Shown: in pieces, positions 32,795 to 44,180 of the stretch
How positions within the stretch are numbered: position 1 is the stretch's first letter
Layout: each line of letters opens with the position of its first letter
NCBI GenBank assembly: GCA_029204225.1
Contig: CM055094.1
Location: 22,442,657-22,506,656, forward strand
Direction: 5' to 3'
DNA from: Diphasiastrum complanatum
Taxonomy: Eukaryota; Streptophyta; Lycopodiopsida; Lycopodiales; Lycopodiaceae
Length of the DNA: 64,000 bases
Translations under genes and position numbers: made by a program
Notes under the pieces: generated by a model
Database searches by the model: none
Told to the model about the DNA's origin: nothing
What the model saw: only the letters and a program-made list of their open reading frames with translations

Positions 32795-33311
32795 CTATGT
32801 AACAATGCCAACACATGGTATCAAATTTAAAGCTTTGCATAAAGCTTCAAATCTGACTCTAGGCAATGCCTTAGTGAAGAGGTCTGCAATATTATCCTCC
32901 GTACGACAATATTTAAGTAAAATGTCGCCATCATGAAGTCTCTCCCGAACAAAGTGATAATGGATCTCAATGTGCTTCGTCCTCGCATGAGAAACAAGAT
33001 TCCGTGCAATGGCAATAGCACTTTGACTATCACTCAAGATAAGAGTGGCTGAGGGCTCGCCAAACTTCATGTCAACAAGTAATCTTCTCAGCCATAAACA
33101 ATGTTGTGGCTGAAAGTATCGCTCTATATTCTGCCTCACTAGAAGAAGTAGCAACAATGGGTTGCTTTTTACTTGACCACGAAATTGCAGAATTTCCATA
33201 GAAAAAAGTAATGTCCACTTGTAAAGTGTCTAGTGTCCTAATCTTCACCCCAATCCGAATCACTAAAACCAACCAAACATGCATCATCACAAGCAGGAAA
33301 AACCGGTCCAT
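32795..33311 (-). pseudogene. Copia RNase H of the 32213-38360 element
   Basis: Frames 33072-33311 and 32795-33199 give AISWSSKKQPIVATSSSEAEY, then LWLRRLLVDM, LILSDSQSAIAIARN, HARTKHIEIHYHFVRE and ADLFTKALPR. One frameshift lies in the segment after SSSEAEYRA. Otherwise the domain is complete to its C-terminus. Confidence 0.87.
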
Positions 33312-33465
33312 GACTTCTTGTTCCTTGAAGATATCGAAAAATCCTCTTCAACGCTTTCCAATGTGATGTCATCGAGACATGCATGAATTGACTCATAAGT
33401 GAAACACTATAAGAAATGTCCAGTCTTGAATTACATACGTAAATAAGACAACCAATAGCTTGACA

Positions 33466-34230
33466 TTATAAAGTAGTGTCAAATGATTCACCATCACCTT
33501 GACTACTTAATTTCAGACCTGTCTCCATAGGTGTAGCAACCGGCTTGCAATCTTCCATCTTGAACCGCTTCAAAATCTGCCCAATGTAGCGTTCTTGAGA
33601 GATGAAAATTTTAGCCCCTTCTTGTACAAATTCAAGACCAAGATAAAAGTGCAATAGGCCTAAATCTGAGGTTTCAAAAACCATACCAAGATCAAGTATT
33701 ACGGCATCAATCTGCTGCTCATTACTTCCCGTAATAATAATATCATCAATATAAAACAAAATAATGATGATAATCTGAAGTATGCTTGACATAAAGAGTA
33801 GATTCGCTAGGACTATTAGTGTACCCTCGATTACAAAAGTAGGCATGTATCTTTTGATACCACATCCTCAGAGCTTGCTTCAATCCATAAAGTGCCTTCT
33901 TAAGAAGACAAACTTTATCTTCTTGGCCTTCAACCAAAAAACCAGCCAGTTGTCGAAGGTACACTTCCTCACGGAGATCACCATTGAGGAATGCTGTCTT
34001 TATGTCAAGTTGCCGCAAACGCCAACCAAAGTGGGCAGCCAAAGAGGCTACTACCCTCACGGTAGTCATCCGAGCAGAAGGAGAAAAAGTCTCCTCATAA
34101 TCAATCCCCTTTTGCTGAGCATAGCCTTTGGCAACGAGCCTTGCCTTGTACCTTTCAATGGTACCATCTGCCTTATACTTGATTTTGTATACCCATTTAG
34201 AACCAATTTCTTCTTCCCATGAGGAAGATC
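33466..34230 (-). pseudogene. Copia reverse transcriptase of the 32213-38360 element
   Basis: Frames 33746-34069 and 33466-33846 contain QLDIKTAFLNGDLREEVYL, LKKALYGLKQALRMWY, and FYIDDIIITGS. The catalytic motif is YIDD, an allowed variant of YVDD. It continues through DLGLLHFYLGLEF and TPMETGLKL. Frameshifts separate it from the upstream RT start, which lies in the 34066-35175 frame (EDAMQDEYDSLMKNQIW). Confidence 0.88.
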
Positions 34231-35175
34231 AACAAGAACCCAAATCTGGTTCTTCATAAGTGAGTCATACTCATCTTGCATCGCATCCTCCCAACATTTT
34301 ACTCCCTTGGCTTGGTCATAGAAAACAGGTTCTTCTGCAACATCTCCATGAGATGTAAGAGCAAAATTTGAAAAATCAGCATAGTCCACTGATTTTGTAG
34401 AGGCACGTGTCTTTCCATCGTAAAATGAACTTACTTTGTTGTCCCGCAAAGTCGACAACAGCCACCGTGGGACTGTTTTGGGCTGTCCAACAACCATGTC
34501 TCTTCTTACAATTTGCTGTCCAAGATCCTCCGACATTGCACTTGGCTGTCCAAGATCTTCCAAAACTGGTCCTTGTTGTCCAACAGTTCCTGCAGGCTGA
34601 TTATGAGCAACAATGGGCGGTTCTTGATGAACATTAGGCTCTAAACTTGATGAGGTGTTGGGCAGGTCGAAACTGGTTGATTGCTTCCCCTTATCTCCAG
34701 CAATAGAAGATGGTACCAAATCTGGAAAAACTTCAACATTCACACTATGTGGTCTGTCCCCCTTCAAGATATGTGTTGGGGCCACATCCAATGAATTCTT
34801 TTCATCAAAATGCACATCACGATTAACAATAATCTTGTTAGTGCTCAAATTGAATATCCTATAGCCTTTGCTTTCACTACTATAGCCAACAAAAATGCAT
34901 TTAACTCCTTTATCCTCAAGCTTTGTACGAAGTTTATTTGGAACAAAAGCATAAGCCGTACAACCAAAAATGCGAAAGTGAGAGATTGTAGGCTTCTTTC
35001 CATACCAAACTTCATAAGGAGTTAATACTTTCAATGCTTTAGTAGGACAACGATTGCTTATGTATGCTGCCGTTACAACTGCTTTAGCCCAAAACTTGTG
35101 AGCCAGCCCCTGTGCTTTGGAGCATGCAACAGGCCATCTCCATAAGTGTGCAATTCTTTTGCTCGGCAACACCAT
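34066..35175 (-). pseudogene. Integrase C-terminus and RT start
   Basis: Residues 20-110 hold the integrase C-terminal region (KFWAKAVVTAAYISNRCPTK, PYEVWYGKKPTISHFRIFGC) and the SH3-like motif KCIFVGYSSESKGYRIF. A Pro/Gln-rich hinge follows, then the RT start (WEDAMQDEYDSLMKNQIWV), after which the frame shifts at about 34210. A one-base shift also separates it from the preceding integrase core. Confidence 0.87.
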
Positions 35176-36802
35176 TTTGTTGAGGCATATAGGGAGTTGT
35201 CATTTGAGGTAGAATTCCCTTTTCTTGAAGAAATGCACTGAACGTATTCTTAATGTATTCCCCTCCTTGATCGGTGCATAGGGTCTTCAAAGAATGCCCA
35301 AACTGATTTTCCACCATTGCTAGAAAATCTTTGAAACATTGAAAAACTTCCGATTTAGCCTTCATAGGATAGATCCATGTAAAACGGGAAAAATCATCAA
35401 TAAAACTCACAAAATAGATGCACTTTCCAATGGATTTGATCCTCATTGGACCACAAACATCACTATGAACCAAATCAAATTTATCAAGAACCCTTATAGT
35501 TCCATCAATTGGAAAAGGTTTCCTTTGAAACTTTCCAAGTATGCACCCCTCGCATACATGCCCTTCCAGCTGCTCAATAGTAGGAATGTCTTCTACCATA
35601 TTAAATGTCTTCAGCTTCTTCAAACTTGCAAAGTTGAGATGCCCAAACCTTGCATGCCACAATTCAACCAACTCCAATGATTGTGATGTAGAAGCAACAA
35701 GACATGTAGAGGGAATTCGTCGCTCATAGGTATCCATAATGAATAAGCCAGCATGCATCGTTCCCGAAACAATAATCAAGAGTGATCTTTTAGGATCCTT
35801 GACAAGACACTTATCTTCTTTGAACTGAACAACTAGTCCTTGCTTCAACATAGTTGAAACTGAAAGAAGATTCTTCTTGATTCCCGGAACATAAAGCAAA
35901 TTTTTAATGTACTTTTCTTCACCATTAGGCAAAATGATGGCTACAATTCCAATTCCAAGAATAGAATAAGATGTATCATCCGCACATTGTACCTTACTTC
36001 CATTTTGCACTTTCACTAATTTAGTAAATGATTCTTTACAAGAAGTCATATGACGAGTAGCACCACTATCAATTACCCATTCAATGGGCTGAAAATCAGC
36101 AACTTGCAAAACAAAATCTGAATTCCTCATAAATGTAGTAGTACTAGTAGAAGCAATATTAGACACAAAAGCATAGTCTTGGTTGAAGAGATCAACACTA
36201 GCTTCAAGCTCTTGCTCCAAAGTAGCAAGTGAAGCACTAGTATTAATTCCTTTACTCTCCTCTTTCGCAAGCTTCTTCTTACAATCCTTGATGAAGTGCC
36301 CATACCTTTCGCAATAATGGCACTTCCCTTTCTTCTTTTGAGTGTTGACATTTTGACCTCCAATGGGGTTTTGCTCATCCTTGGAAGGAGGATTCCCCTT
36401 TCCTTTTGACTTGCCTTTGCCCTTTCCTTTCGTGAAGAAAGCTTGATTTTGTTGAGTGTCACCCGCAAAGTTTTTCCTCGTTTGCTCCTCTTGAAGAAGC
36501 AGCCCAACAAGTTCATCAAAGGAGAGTTGTTGTCCCCTAAGAGAAATACTCAAAGATAAAACTAATGGAAGATAAGATGAAGGTAATGAGTTGAGAGTAA
36601 TGGAAACAAATTGAGCATCCTCAATTATCTTATCAATATTGAGAAGCTCCTCATGAAGATCCTTGATCTTCGTCAAGTGATTGGTCACTTGATCCCCTTC
36701 TTGCATCTTCAACAAAGAAAGCTGATTTCTAAGATACACCACTTTTGCTGGATTTTTGACTCTATACATAAAGTGTATCCCACGCACTTTTAGATGTCTC
36801 AC
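35084..36802 (-). pseudogene. Gag C-terminus, protease and integrase core (572 codons)
   Basis: In order: late gag (LRNQLSLLKMQEGDQVTNHL), the zinc knuckle CHYCERYGHFIKDC (complete CCHC), protease WVIDSGATRHMTS, pre-integrase LWHARFGHLNFASL, and integrase core with HSDVCGPM and CTDQGGEY carrying the first two catalytic Asp. The third acidic region reads PQQNGVAEQKNCT, so the Glu of the DDE triad is present. The frame then drifts. This is the best preserved pol segment of the window, but frameshifts at both ends prevent a full polyprotein. Confidence 0.9.
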
Positions 36803-37106
36803 AAGACCTAATATAAGGTAAGATAGATCTTTTCACAGCAAGAGCAACCATAGAATGTGCTTGTGCATCCTTTCTATCCAACTTCTTTTGTTCTTCCGAA
36901 GATGTAGAAGATGATGTTGATGATGATGAACCACGAGATGGAGGAGGTGCCAAAGACGGAGGCCTTTCCTCATCACCATTGATCAAATCCCACATCCCTT
37001 TCACTATGAGAAGATTCTTTATCATGTAACTCCACAAGGAGTAGTTTGTGACATCCAACTGATCTTCACTAAACAAAGAATCGATAGCTTCTGATTCTTT
37101 AGCCAT
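36762..37106 (-). pseudogene. Gag N-terminus of the 32213-38360 element
   Basis: The start is taken as the ATG at 37106 (MAKESEAIDSL), since residues before it are not gag-like. NYSLWSYMIKNLLIVKGMW is the usual gag N-terminal motif. A Ser/Thr-rich stretch follows and SAWDTLYV marks the shift into the 36802 frame. Confidence 0.82.
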
Positions 37107-37784
37107 TACCTCTAACAAAATTTCAGCTTGTAGTAGATAGGAAAGAGAGCCTTTCCACAACCAAATCTACTCAAAAATTTGCAGCTAACAAAGAGCTGAA
37201 AGTAGGAGCACAAGATGTCTTTCAAGCTGGTTTTTTTGTGTAGAAAGACACCCATCTATCCATTAGAAAGATGAAAATTAGGTTAGCTTCGATTGAAGCC
37301 TACACCGAAACCCAATTAGGAAGCCAAATAGTGTGATCCACACACACTCCAATAGGGCTGTTGAAAGCACCCTATTGCTTGTTGAGAATCTGCAAATTTT
37401 CAGCCACAAGTTGACCTAACCTTGAATAGGATTTTGCTGAATTATGGGCGCTCTTCTACTCAAATGCAAACTTGAAAACAAAACCAGCAAGATAAGGAGA
37501 CACCACAACCAAAAATCAGTAGCAGATTTTTGGGCGCCCTCCTCCAAACAAAGCTTGCTGAAAACTGGTTGCATAAAAATCAGATTTGAGATTCTGATTT
37601 TTGGGTGCCAGAAATTGCTCCTCCAAGATCTGATGGCCGCCCTCCTTCAACCTGAAAAGAGACAAAAAAGTTGATCCAAACTCCACTTGAAAAGATCAGC
37701 AAGATGCTGAAATTTCACAACAAAAAGCAGAGAAGCTCCTCTTCTGGTAGGGCGCCAAGAAACAAGCTTGCTACAGATCCAGTA
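37107..37784 (-). other. Untranslated leader of the 32213-38360 element
   Basis: Non-coding sequence between gag and the primer site, rich in short repeats of ATTTTTGGGCG-like sequence. No gene recognised. Confidence 0.6.
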
Positions 37785-37795
37785 GCTCTGATACC
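37785..37795 (-). other. Primer-binding site, 32213-38360 element
   Basis: GCTCTGATACC followed at once by GTAGGAAAGC: two bases, the last of the site and the first of the LTR, are missing compared with the expected arrangement. Confidence 0.8.
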
Positions 37796-38360
<565 letters not shown>

Positions 38361-38473
38361 GATTTTACATTACATGCCAACAATGCATGACTACCTAGCA
38401 TTAAGTGAATGCTCAGGTAATCATTCAGACTCGAAGCACTATTGTCCCCAGTTTTTCGAAGAAGTCGAGTAGA
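38361..38473 (+). pseudogene. CACTA TNP2-type transposase, continuation
   Basis: The frame gives TMHDYLALSECSG followed by SKHYCPQF, matching the TNP2 segment that usually reads TIHDxPALxxxSG...GYxACPxC and that comes next after the part ending at 32212. It thus continues the transposase across the copia insertion. It is cut after about 35 residues by a plus-strand copia fragment. Confidence 0.7.
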
Positions 38474-39165
38474 TGAAACATTATCTTTATCATTCTATTA
38501 TTGATTCTCTCATGTATGCCATGATATGTACTAGACCTGATATTGCTTATTCAGTTAATACACTAAGCCAATACATGTCGAATCCAAGTTTCAATCATTG
38601 GAAAGCTCTACTTAGAGTTCTTCGATATTTATAGTTGACACAGAATTATTGCATTTGTTACGATAAAATTTGAATGATGATTTGAATTACCATCGTAATA
38701 TTTTTCAAGGTTTTATAGATGTAGATTGGGTTAGAGATGTTGATAGAAAAAAGTTGACATCAAGATATGTCTTTGTATTTAAGAAAGGTCCTATTTCTTG
38801 AAACAACAAGAAGTAGAATTCGACTGCATTATTTTTGACATAGGCTAAATACACAGTTGTCACACATACTACAAAAGAAGATATCTGGTTAAGGCATGTA
38901 TTGTCGGACATTAATCTTAGTCAATTACAATCAACCCCCGTCTTTTGTGACAATTCGAGTATAATTGTTTTATCTGTTAATCCTAGATATCATTCTCGAA
39001 GCAAGCACATTGAGATAAAGTATCATTTTTTTAGAGACAAAGTACTCAAAAGAGAGATCATTCTTTTCCAAAGTAGAGTTCATGACAACAGATATATTTA
39101 CTAAAGTATTATCATTTGACCAATCATTCTAAGTTTAGCAATATGCTCAATTTATGAATTCACAT
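38472..39165 (+). pseudogene. Decayed copia RT C-terminus and RNase H, plus strand
   Basis: Reads [21 protein letters not shown], then [18 protein letters not shown], then FIDVDWVRDVDRKKLTSRY, KEDIWLRHVL, TPVFCDNSSIIVLSVNPRYH and RSKHIEIKYHFFRDKVLKRE. The SEAEY motif region and several codons are destroyed by stops. The final part is continuous at 38901-39104. Confidence 0.85.
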
Positions 39166-39360
39166 GAAGGGGGAGTGTTAGATTTCATTCTTGAAATCAT
39201 TTTGTAATGTGGAACTACTTTGTAGTTTTATTTGCATTGTCGTGATAATGTTGAAGGTATCAAGATCGTTTGTAGAAATACACGTATTGTTGACACAAAG
39301 TCTCATCAATTTTTGAGGGTTACCAAATAAAACTAAAGTAGATTAGATAGTCGAGTCTTA
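39166..39360 (+). repeat. Polypurine tract and truncated 3' LTR of the plus-strand copia
   Basis: GAAGGGGGAG (39166-39175) followed by TGTTAGATTTC at 39176. The LTR is interrupted near 39361 by the 3'-truncated minus-strand element. Its remaining part may be 43206-43298, beyond that element, leading into a primer site at 43300. Confidence 0.7.
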
Positions 39361-40760
39361 TCCACTACATATTTAGGATCCAATCCCGTAATTCCAAGTG
39401 GATAAGTTTCAAAAACATATTAATAACATCTTTGCCAAATAACCTTCCTTTGATGCTCTTGACTAGCTCCAAATCGCCACCTTTCATTTTGTGTTGTTGA
39501 AGCCCTTTGAGACCAACCTCTTGGTCTTCCTCTTGACCATAAAAGTCATTGAGCAAAATTTGTTTTTCAGATCCATTACTTGATTTTCTAGCATGAAAAT
39601 CATGAGAACCAATATCCACTTGCATAGCATCATCTACACAAGAAGATTCTCCAAAACATGTGAGTAGAGCAAAATGAGTCGCTTCCACTTGCTTACCTTT
39701 CTCTTGATCATCAAAGATATCAAAGATATGAATATCTTCAGACCTGAACCTCTAGAAATACTCCCTCTCAAAATATGATCTAGATCCAACAAGATCTCAT
39801 CAATGCTTGATCTCGAATTTCCACAAAGGTTAGTGAAAACGATGTCATTGGTGGCACCATCATAAATCAAAAGATAGATTCCAAACTTTCCATCCAAAAT
39901 GAAGTAAAGTAGGTGAAGATGAGTATCAAACCTAATAAACCCAGCCTTCTTGAGTCCATAACAAACCTCAATAAGCTCACCAATGAGATCTCCCTTGCCT
40001 TGAAGAAATTGCCTCTCGATTTGCTCCATGTAGTCTTCTTCAACCAACATTTTGCCATCTTGATCATTAGTGATCAATTCACAATCATAGAATCTTTTGA
40101 GTTGATGAAGAGATGTGAGATCCATGCCTTGGATCTTCCCAAGAACAAATCTTTCATTGCTCTTTCCTTCATAAGACTTCCTCTTAATGATTGCATTATA
40201 AGAAGTAAAAACCTCAAAAACATTAGAAGCCATGAAAAAAATGATTAGTGCCTTCAACATAAGGATGATTGAAGTACTCTCTTTTTTCAACCAAGAACTT
40301 CTACTCAGTCATTTAAGTAATGACTCATATGATAATGATTCTTCCTCACTATCATTCACAATGACATCATTCAAAGCACACTCTGCTTTGAACTCTTCAC
40401 ATACTTCTCTTCTTCTTGACTTGTGACTATCTCCCTCACCAAGTCTCTTGATAGAACCATTTAATCTACTCTCTTTAGGAAGACATGTGACTCCACTTGA
40501 TACAAAAATGACTTTCTTAAACTCATTACAAAGAATGTAGAAGAACCATATCCTTCATGAATGCACCTAGCAACATCTTTTTCCATATGATCAAAGAAAT
40601 TTTTAACAACAATATTTTCCAAGGAAGAAGCTTCACCACCGTTGATAGCCAAGTTAGCACAAAGATGAACATCTCCAAGAAGCATATTAGATCTTGACCT
40701 AGATCTAGCATAAGGAAGCTTTTTAGACTTTGCATAAGATCCACCCGGATATTATTGATG
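39361..40760 (-). pseudogene. Module homologous to the C-terminal part of the 1030-codon frame
   Basis: Frames 40461-40685, 39634-40290 and 39365-39688 match residues 268-760 of the large frame at 44181-47273: RSNMLLGDVHLCANLA, FFDHMEKD, KKESTSIILMLKAL, MDLTSLHQLKRFYDC, EEDYMEQIERQFLQGKGDLIG (split here), RFDTHLHLLYFILDGKFGIY and LVKSIK. Amino-acid similarity is high and the DNA is clearly homologous. The order is broken by frameshifts. No RNase H or integrase motif is found. A possible RT origin is discussed in the findings. Confidence 0.75.
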
Positions 40761-41981
40761 CTAAAAGGAAACTTTGGAAAGTTGAGACCAATCTCTTTTT
40801 TCATTCCATCCTTTTTATTAGCCATAACAAAAGCATCAAGCTTGAAAACTCTACCTTGTCTATTGCCCCTAGCAACCAAGATTTCTTCCTTTGTAATGAA
40901 ACAAGCATCACCACCAAACTTTACCATGTATCCTTTCTCTATCATTTGACCAACAATTAGCAAATTCTTTGAAAATGAAGGAATATAAAAAATACCATCA
41001 AGTCTTGCTTTCCTATTAGTTGATAGACAAATAGGAATTCAACCAATACCTTCAATCACACACTCACCACCATTGGCCATGTGAATTGCTTTTTTGGAAA
41101 GAACTCCTTGTGACTAGTCATGTGTGAACTAGCTCCACTATCAATCCACCATGAATCTTTGTCACCTTCACTTGATATTGGACTTGAAGAACACATCAAA
41201 AGAGAGTCACCACCACCTAGATCCTCATCATTAGTAGTAAAGTTGATTTGCTTGCTACCTTCATCTCTTTGCTTCTTCAAACATTCATTTGCAAAATGCC
41301 CTTTGATTCCACAATAAAAGCATTTTCAACTTAGAATTATCTTCCTTTTTGCCAAAAGAGGAAGTCTCACCTTGATCTTGCCCTTTAGACCACTTGCCTT
41401 TGCCTTTGCCCTTGAACTTGCCTTTGATGAACATAGCCTCCTCTTCATATTGAGATGTCGGTGTAGATCCACCTCCTCTTGATTGAAGCCTAAACTCCTC
41501 ATTCACCAAGATCTCTTGCAAATCCACAATACTTGGCAAAGTCTTTTGAATAGCAAAACTCTGAACAAGATTAGCATGATCATCCAACAAGCCATTACGT
41601 ATAACTTGAACAAGTTCTACCTCCTTAATGCTCTCATCAAACTTTGAAAGATTTACCTCCTAAGATTAAGCACTTTTGATGTAGACTGGATTCATAAAGC
41701 TTCTTCAAAGCTTCCCAAGCCTCCAAAGATGATGTGCACTCACCAACTTCCTTGAGAAGTTCATTGGTAACATTCATCTGAACCATGTGTAGAGCCTTCT
41801 TTGCTCTCTTGTCATACCTCACTTGATCTTGAGGTGCTTGAGGTCTCTCCTCCACACCTGCAACAATCTCCATCAACTCATTTATCTCCAATAAGGACTC
41901 CATCCTCACCTTCCAAGTAGAATAGTTGATTGAGGTAAGCCTATCATTGCTCTCCAACATAAAGCCTCCACTTGTAGCCAT
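40761..41981 (-). pseudogene. Gag, zinc knuckle, protease and pre-integrase piece
   Basis: Gag starts MATSGGFMLESNDRLTS at 41981 and resembles the gag at 47273 closely. A shift near 41637 and another within the zinc knuckle (KMLLLWNQ where KCFYCG is expected) break the frame. Protease WWIDSGASSHMTS at 41056-41280 is intact. The frame 40526-40963 begins with the pre-integrase sequence NLLIVGQMIEKGYMVKFGG and GRVFKLDAF before passing into the module in another frame. This relative therefore still has the protease that the large element lost. Confidence 0.82.
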
Positions 41982-42549
41982 GTTGAAATGAACTAATCTT
42001 CTCTTTCAACCTGTTTCAATGCACAAAGAACTCTCTTGAATGTCAACAAATGAACTCAAGAAGATATTACAAAGATATGGAACCTCTCAAATCTCTTCTA
42101 GCACTTCTAACTAGAAAATCAACACATAGAATAGTGAAATCTTGATCAACCTATGATCTATCCTCAATCTAATGATTTTTGCCACCTAATAAGATTGAAA
42201 CACACTCAAATGAAGTTCAGGAACCTCACAAACTAGAGATCCAATCAAAATTAGGGTTTTGACAAAATCACAAAAAATTGAATATCTCAAATTCTACATG
42301 CAATTTCTAAAAACTTGAATGAGACCTTCATAATGCACCAAAAATCATCTCATTCCAGTAAACCAAGTGTAAAATTGGAATCGATTAAGTATATAAACCT
42401 ATATTGAGTTTTGACCTACAAAAGATCAATTTTACACATGCAAAAATGCTGATTTTTGAGTAGAAATGAATCTAGCATGCTCTAGTATTGGTAACTCCTC
42501 CAAATCCTTGTTAAAGATGGCTGATCCTTTCATAACCTGAAACACAAGA
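41982..42549 (-). other. Untranslated leader
   Basis: Non-coding sequence between gag and the primer site at 42550-42561 (GCTCTGATACCA). No gene recognised. Confidence 0.7.
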
Positions 42550-42561
42550 GCTCTGATACCA
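42550..42561 (-). other. Primer-binding site of the truncated element
   Basis: GCTCTGATACCA directly before TGTGAATTATTTC, the LTR start. Confidence 0.88.
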
Positions 42562-43205
42562 TGTGAATTATTTCATATCATTCAAGATCCAATCCATGTC
42601 CCTGATCTTTGGTTACAAAAGGGTGCAAACCAACAATCCTGCCAATGTAGAAAAATCAGCATCTACATACAAAATGAGATGCAAACTCTAAGAGATACTG
42701 ATCAAACATGAAACAAAACATAAAATATAGTTTTTTTCCGTACAATTACAATACCCTACTGTATTTCACTCGTGTGGAACCAAAAATAGCAATAAATGAT
42801 CATTCTACACATAGAATTGCAAGATAACATCATGAGAGTGCACCAATGAGTAGTAGAACCCAAAGAGAACTATGTATAATGATGAAATGAGAGAGAGAAG
42901 AGAGAAGATGTGTCTCTCCATAAGTTACATCCTTTCATAGAAGGTCCAAACCCTATTTGGCCACTTGGCTTTCCCTCCAAAATGTAAACCCCACTATTTT
43001 TGGGTCTAGATTCAATGTACCCAAAGTTCAAATTTGAATCTCTCTCAAACTTGACTACCAACTTTTCCACACTTTAAAAAAGTGTTTATTGAATGTATTT
43101 TAAACTAATATACCTTCAAAAAGTTTATCTCTAAGTCTAAAATGAGTTTTGGGCCTCAAATGACAATTTACCAAAATATGACTAAACTTGTTCAAATATC
43201 TCACA
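42562..43205 (-). repeat. 5' LTR (about 644 bp) of the truncated element
   Basis: Starts TGTGAATTATT and ends ATATCTCACA. It carries TTTCACTCGTGTGGAA at 42764-42779, a degenerate form of the palindrome seen in other LTRs. Length is close to the 647-bp LTRs of the neighbouring element. Confidence 0.75.
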
Positions 43206-43520
43206 GGAATCAGTCGACCCTGCTTTCGTGTGGTAGTAGGATTGTTCTGATGTGATTGTTCAGCCCATCAGTCTGATTCATGAACTCCATTCTCTGACAT
43301 GGTATCAAAATTGTAATTACTACTCTTTGATTTTTTAATCTGATACCTACATTGTATCAGAAGTGGTTTTATATCAGAGCTATTGTTATAGCCCGATAAG
43401 CTTCCCACAGTATTTGGTTCTATCAGTTGATAGAACAATTGTTTTCTTGTTTTGTAAAGTAGCATTAGATTTTCATTCTTAAGTCACTAATAAGTTATCA
43501 CTATCACCTAGACTAAATTC
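43206..43520 (+). mobile_element. LTR end, primer site and leader of a plus-strand copia element
   Basis: 43206-43298 is the end of an LTR cut on its left by the truncated minus-strand element. TGGTATCAAAA at 43300-43310 is the primer site. The leader runs to 43520, where the young element is inserted, and resumes at 49093 just before the gag ATG at 49101. Confidence 0.75.
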
Positions 43521-44167
43521 TGTGAAAAATACAGATCCTAAGTGGATCTAAACTCCAAGATCATTGGCTTGAATGCTTGCACTCCAAACTACATAAGCTA
43601 GGAATTGGCAACACATTCTATGCTACCTAGAATGCAAAGAACTTGATCAAAAAGCATTTATCACAAATGGAAACTTCCATAAACATCAAGTGCGGCCCAA
43701 AATAGCATTATACAGTCCATAATACATCAGCCTATCACTTTTGGAAAGCACCTAAGATCATACACACAAAGCTTGAACTCAATCACTACACAATGCCAAC
43801 AATGGAAGGAGAACCCAATAGAAAAATCTCTCATTAAGCAAATGAATACAATGGATCTGCTCCAACCTGTTTCTCCACGGCCTACCTGCTATATATAGCT
43901 AAGAGAGATGACTCTCTCTCCTCTCTCTAGACCCTCCTTACCTAAAATATGCCCTATATAGGTAAAATTGGCATATATGTCCAAAATACATGAAAATGGA
44001 CTCATTTCGAAGGTCTTGAAGTTTGACACTTCTTCATACTGAAAAAATACACTTACTAAAAATATCTAGACCTGTTTCACACGTGTGAAAAGTCAGATCC
44101 TAAACTATGTGCCATTTTTAGCAATTTTGGCCTAAAACTAGACAAGGAAATGTTGACAATTTTCACA
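43521..44167 (-). repeat. 3' LTR (647 bp)
   Basis: TGTGAAAAATACAG to ATTTTCACA. Contains a TATATATA sequence at about 43890-43898 as a probable promoter TATA box and the palindrome TTTCACACGTGTGAAA at 44075-44090. Confidence 0.95.
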
Positions 44168-44180
44168 CTCCCTCTTCAAC
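44168..44180 (-). other. Polypurine tract
   Basis: CTCCCTCTTCAAC on the plus strand, reading GTTGAAGAGGGAG on the element's strand immediately before the 3' LTR. The same tract occurs at 30322-30333 and 31326-31338. Confidence 0.9.

Larger units (their letters stand above)
39361..43205 (-). mobile_element. 3'-truncated relative of the module-bearing copia element
   Basis: Has a 5' LTR (42562-43205), primer site, leader, gag, protease and a pre-integrase piece like an ordinary copia element, followed by the same unusual module as in the 43521-49092 element. The left end, where the remaining module and 3' LTR should be, is missing. Several frameshifts. Confidence 0.8.
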
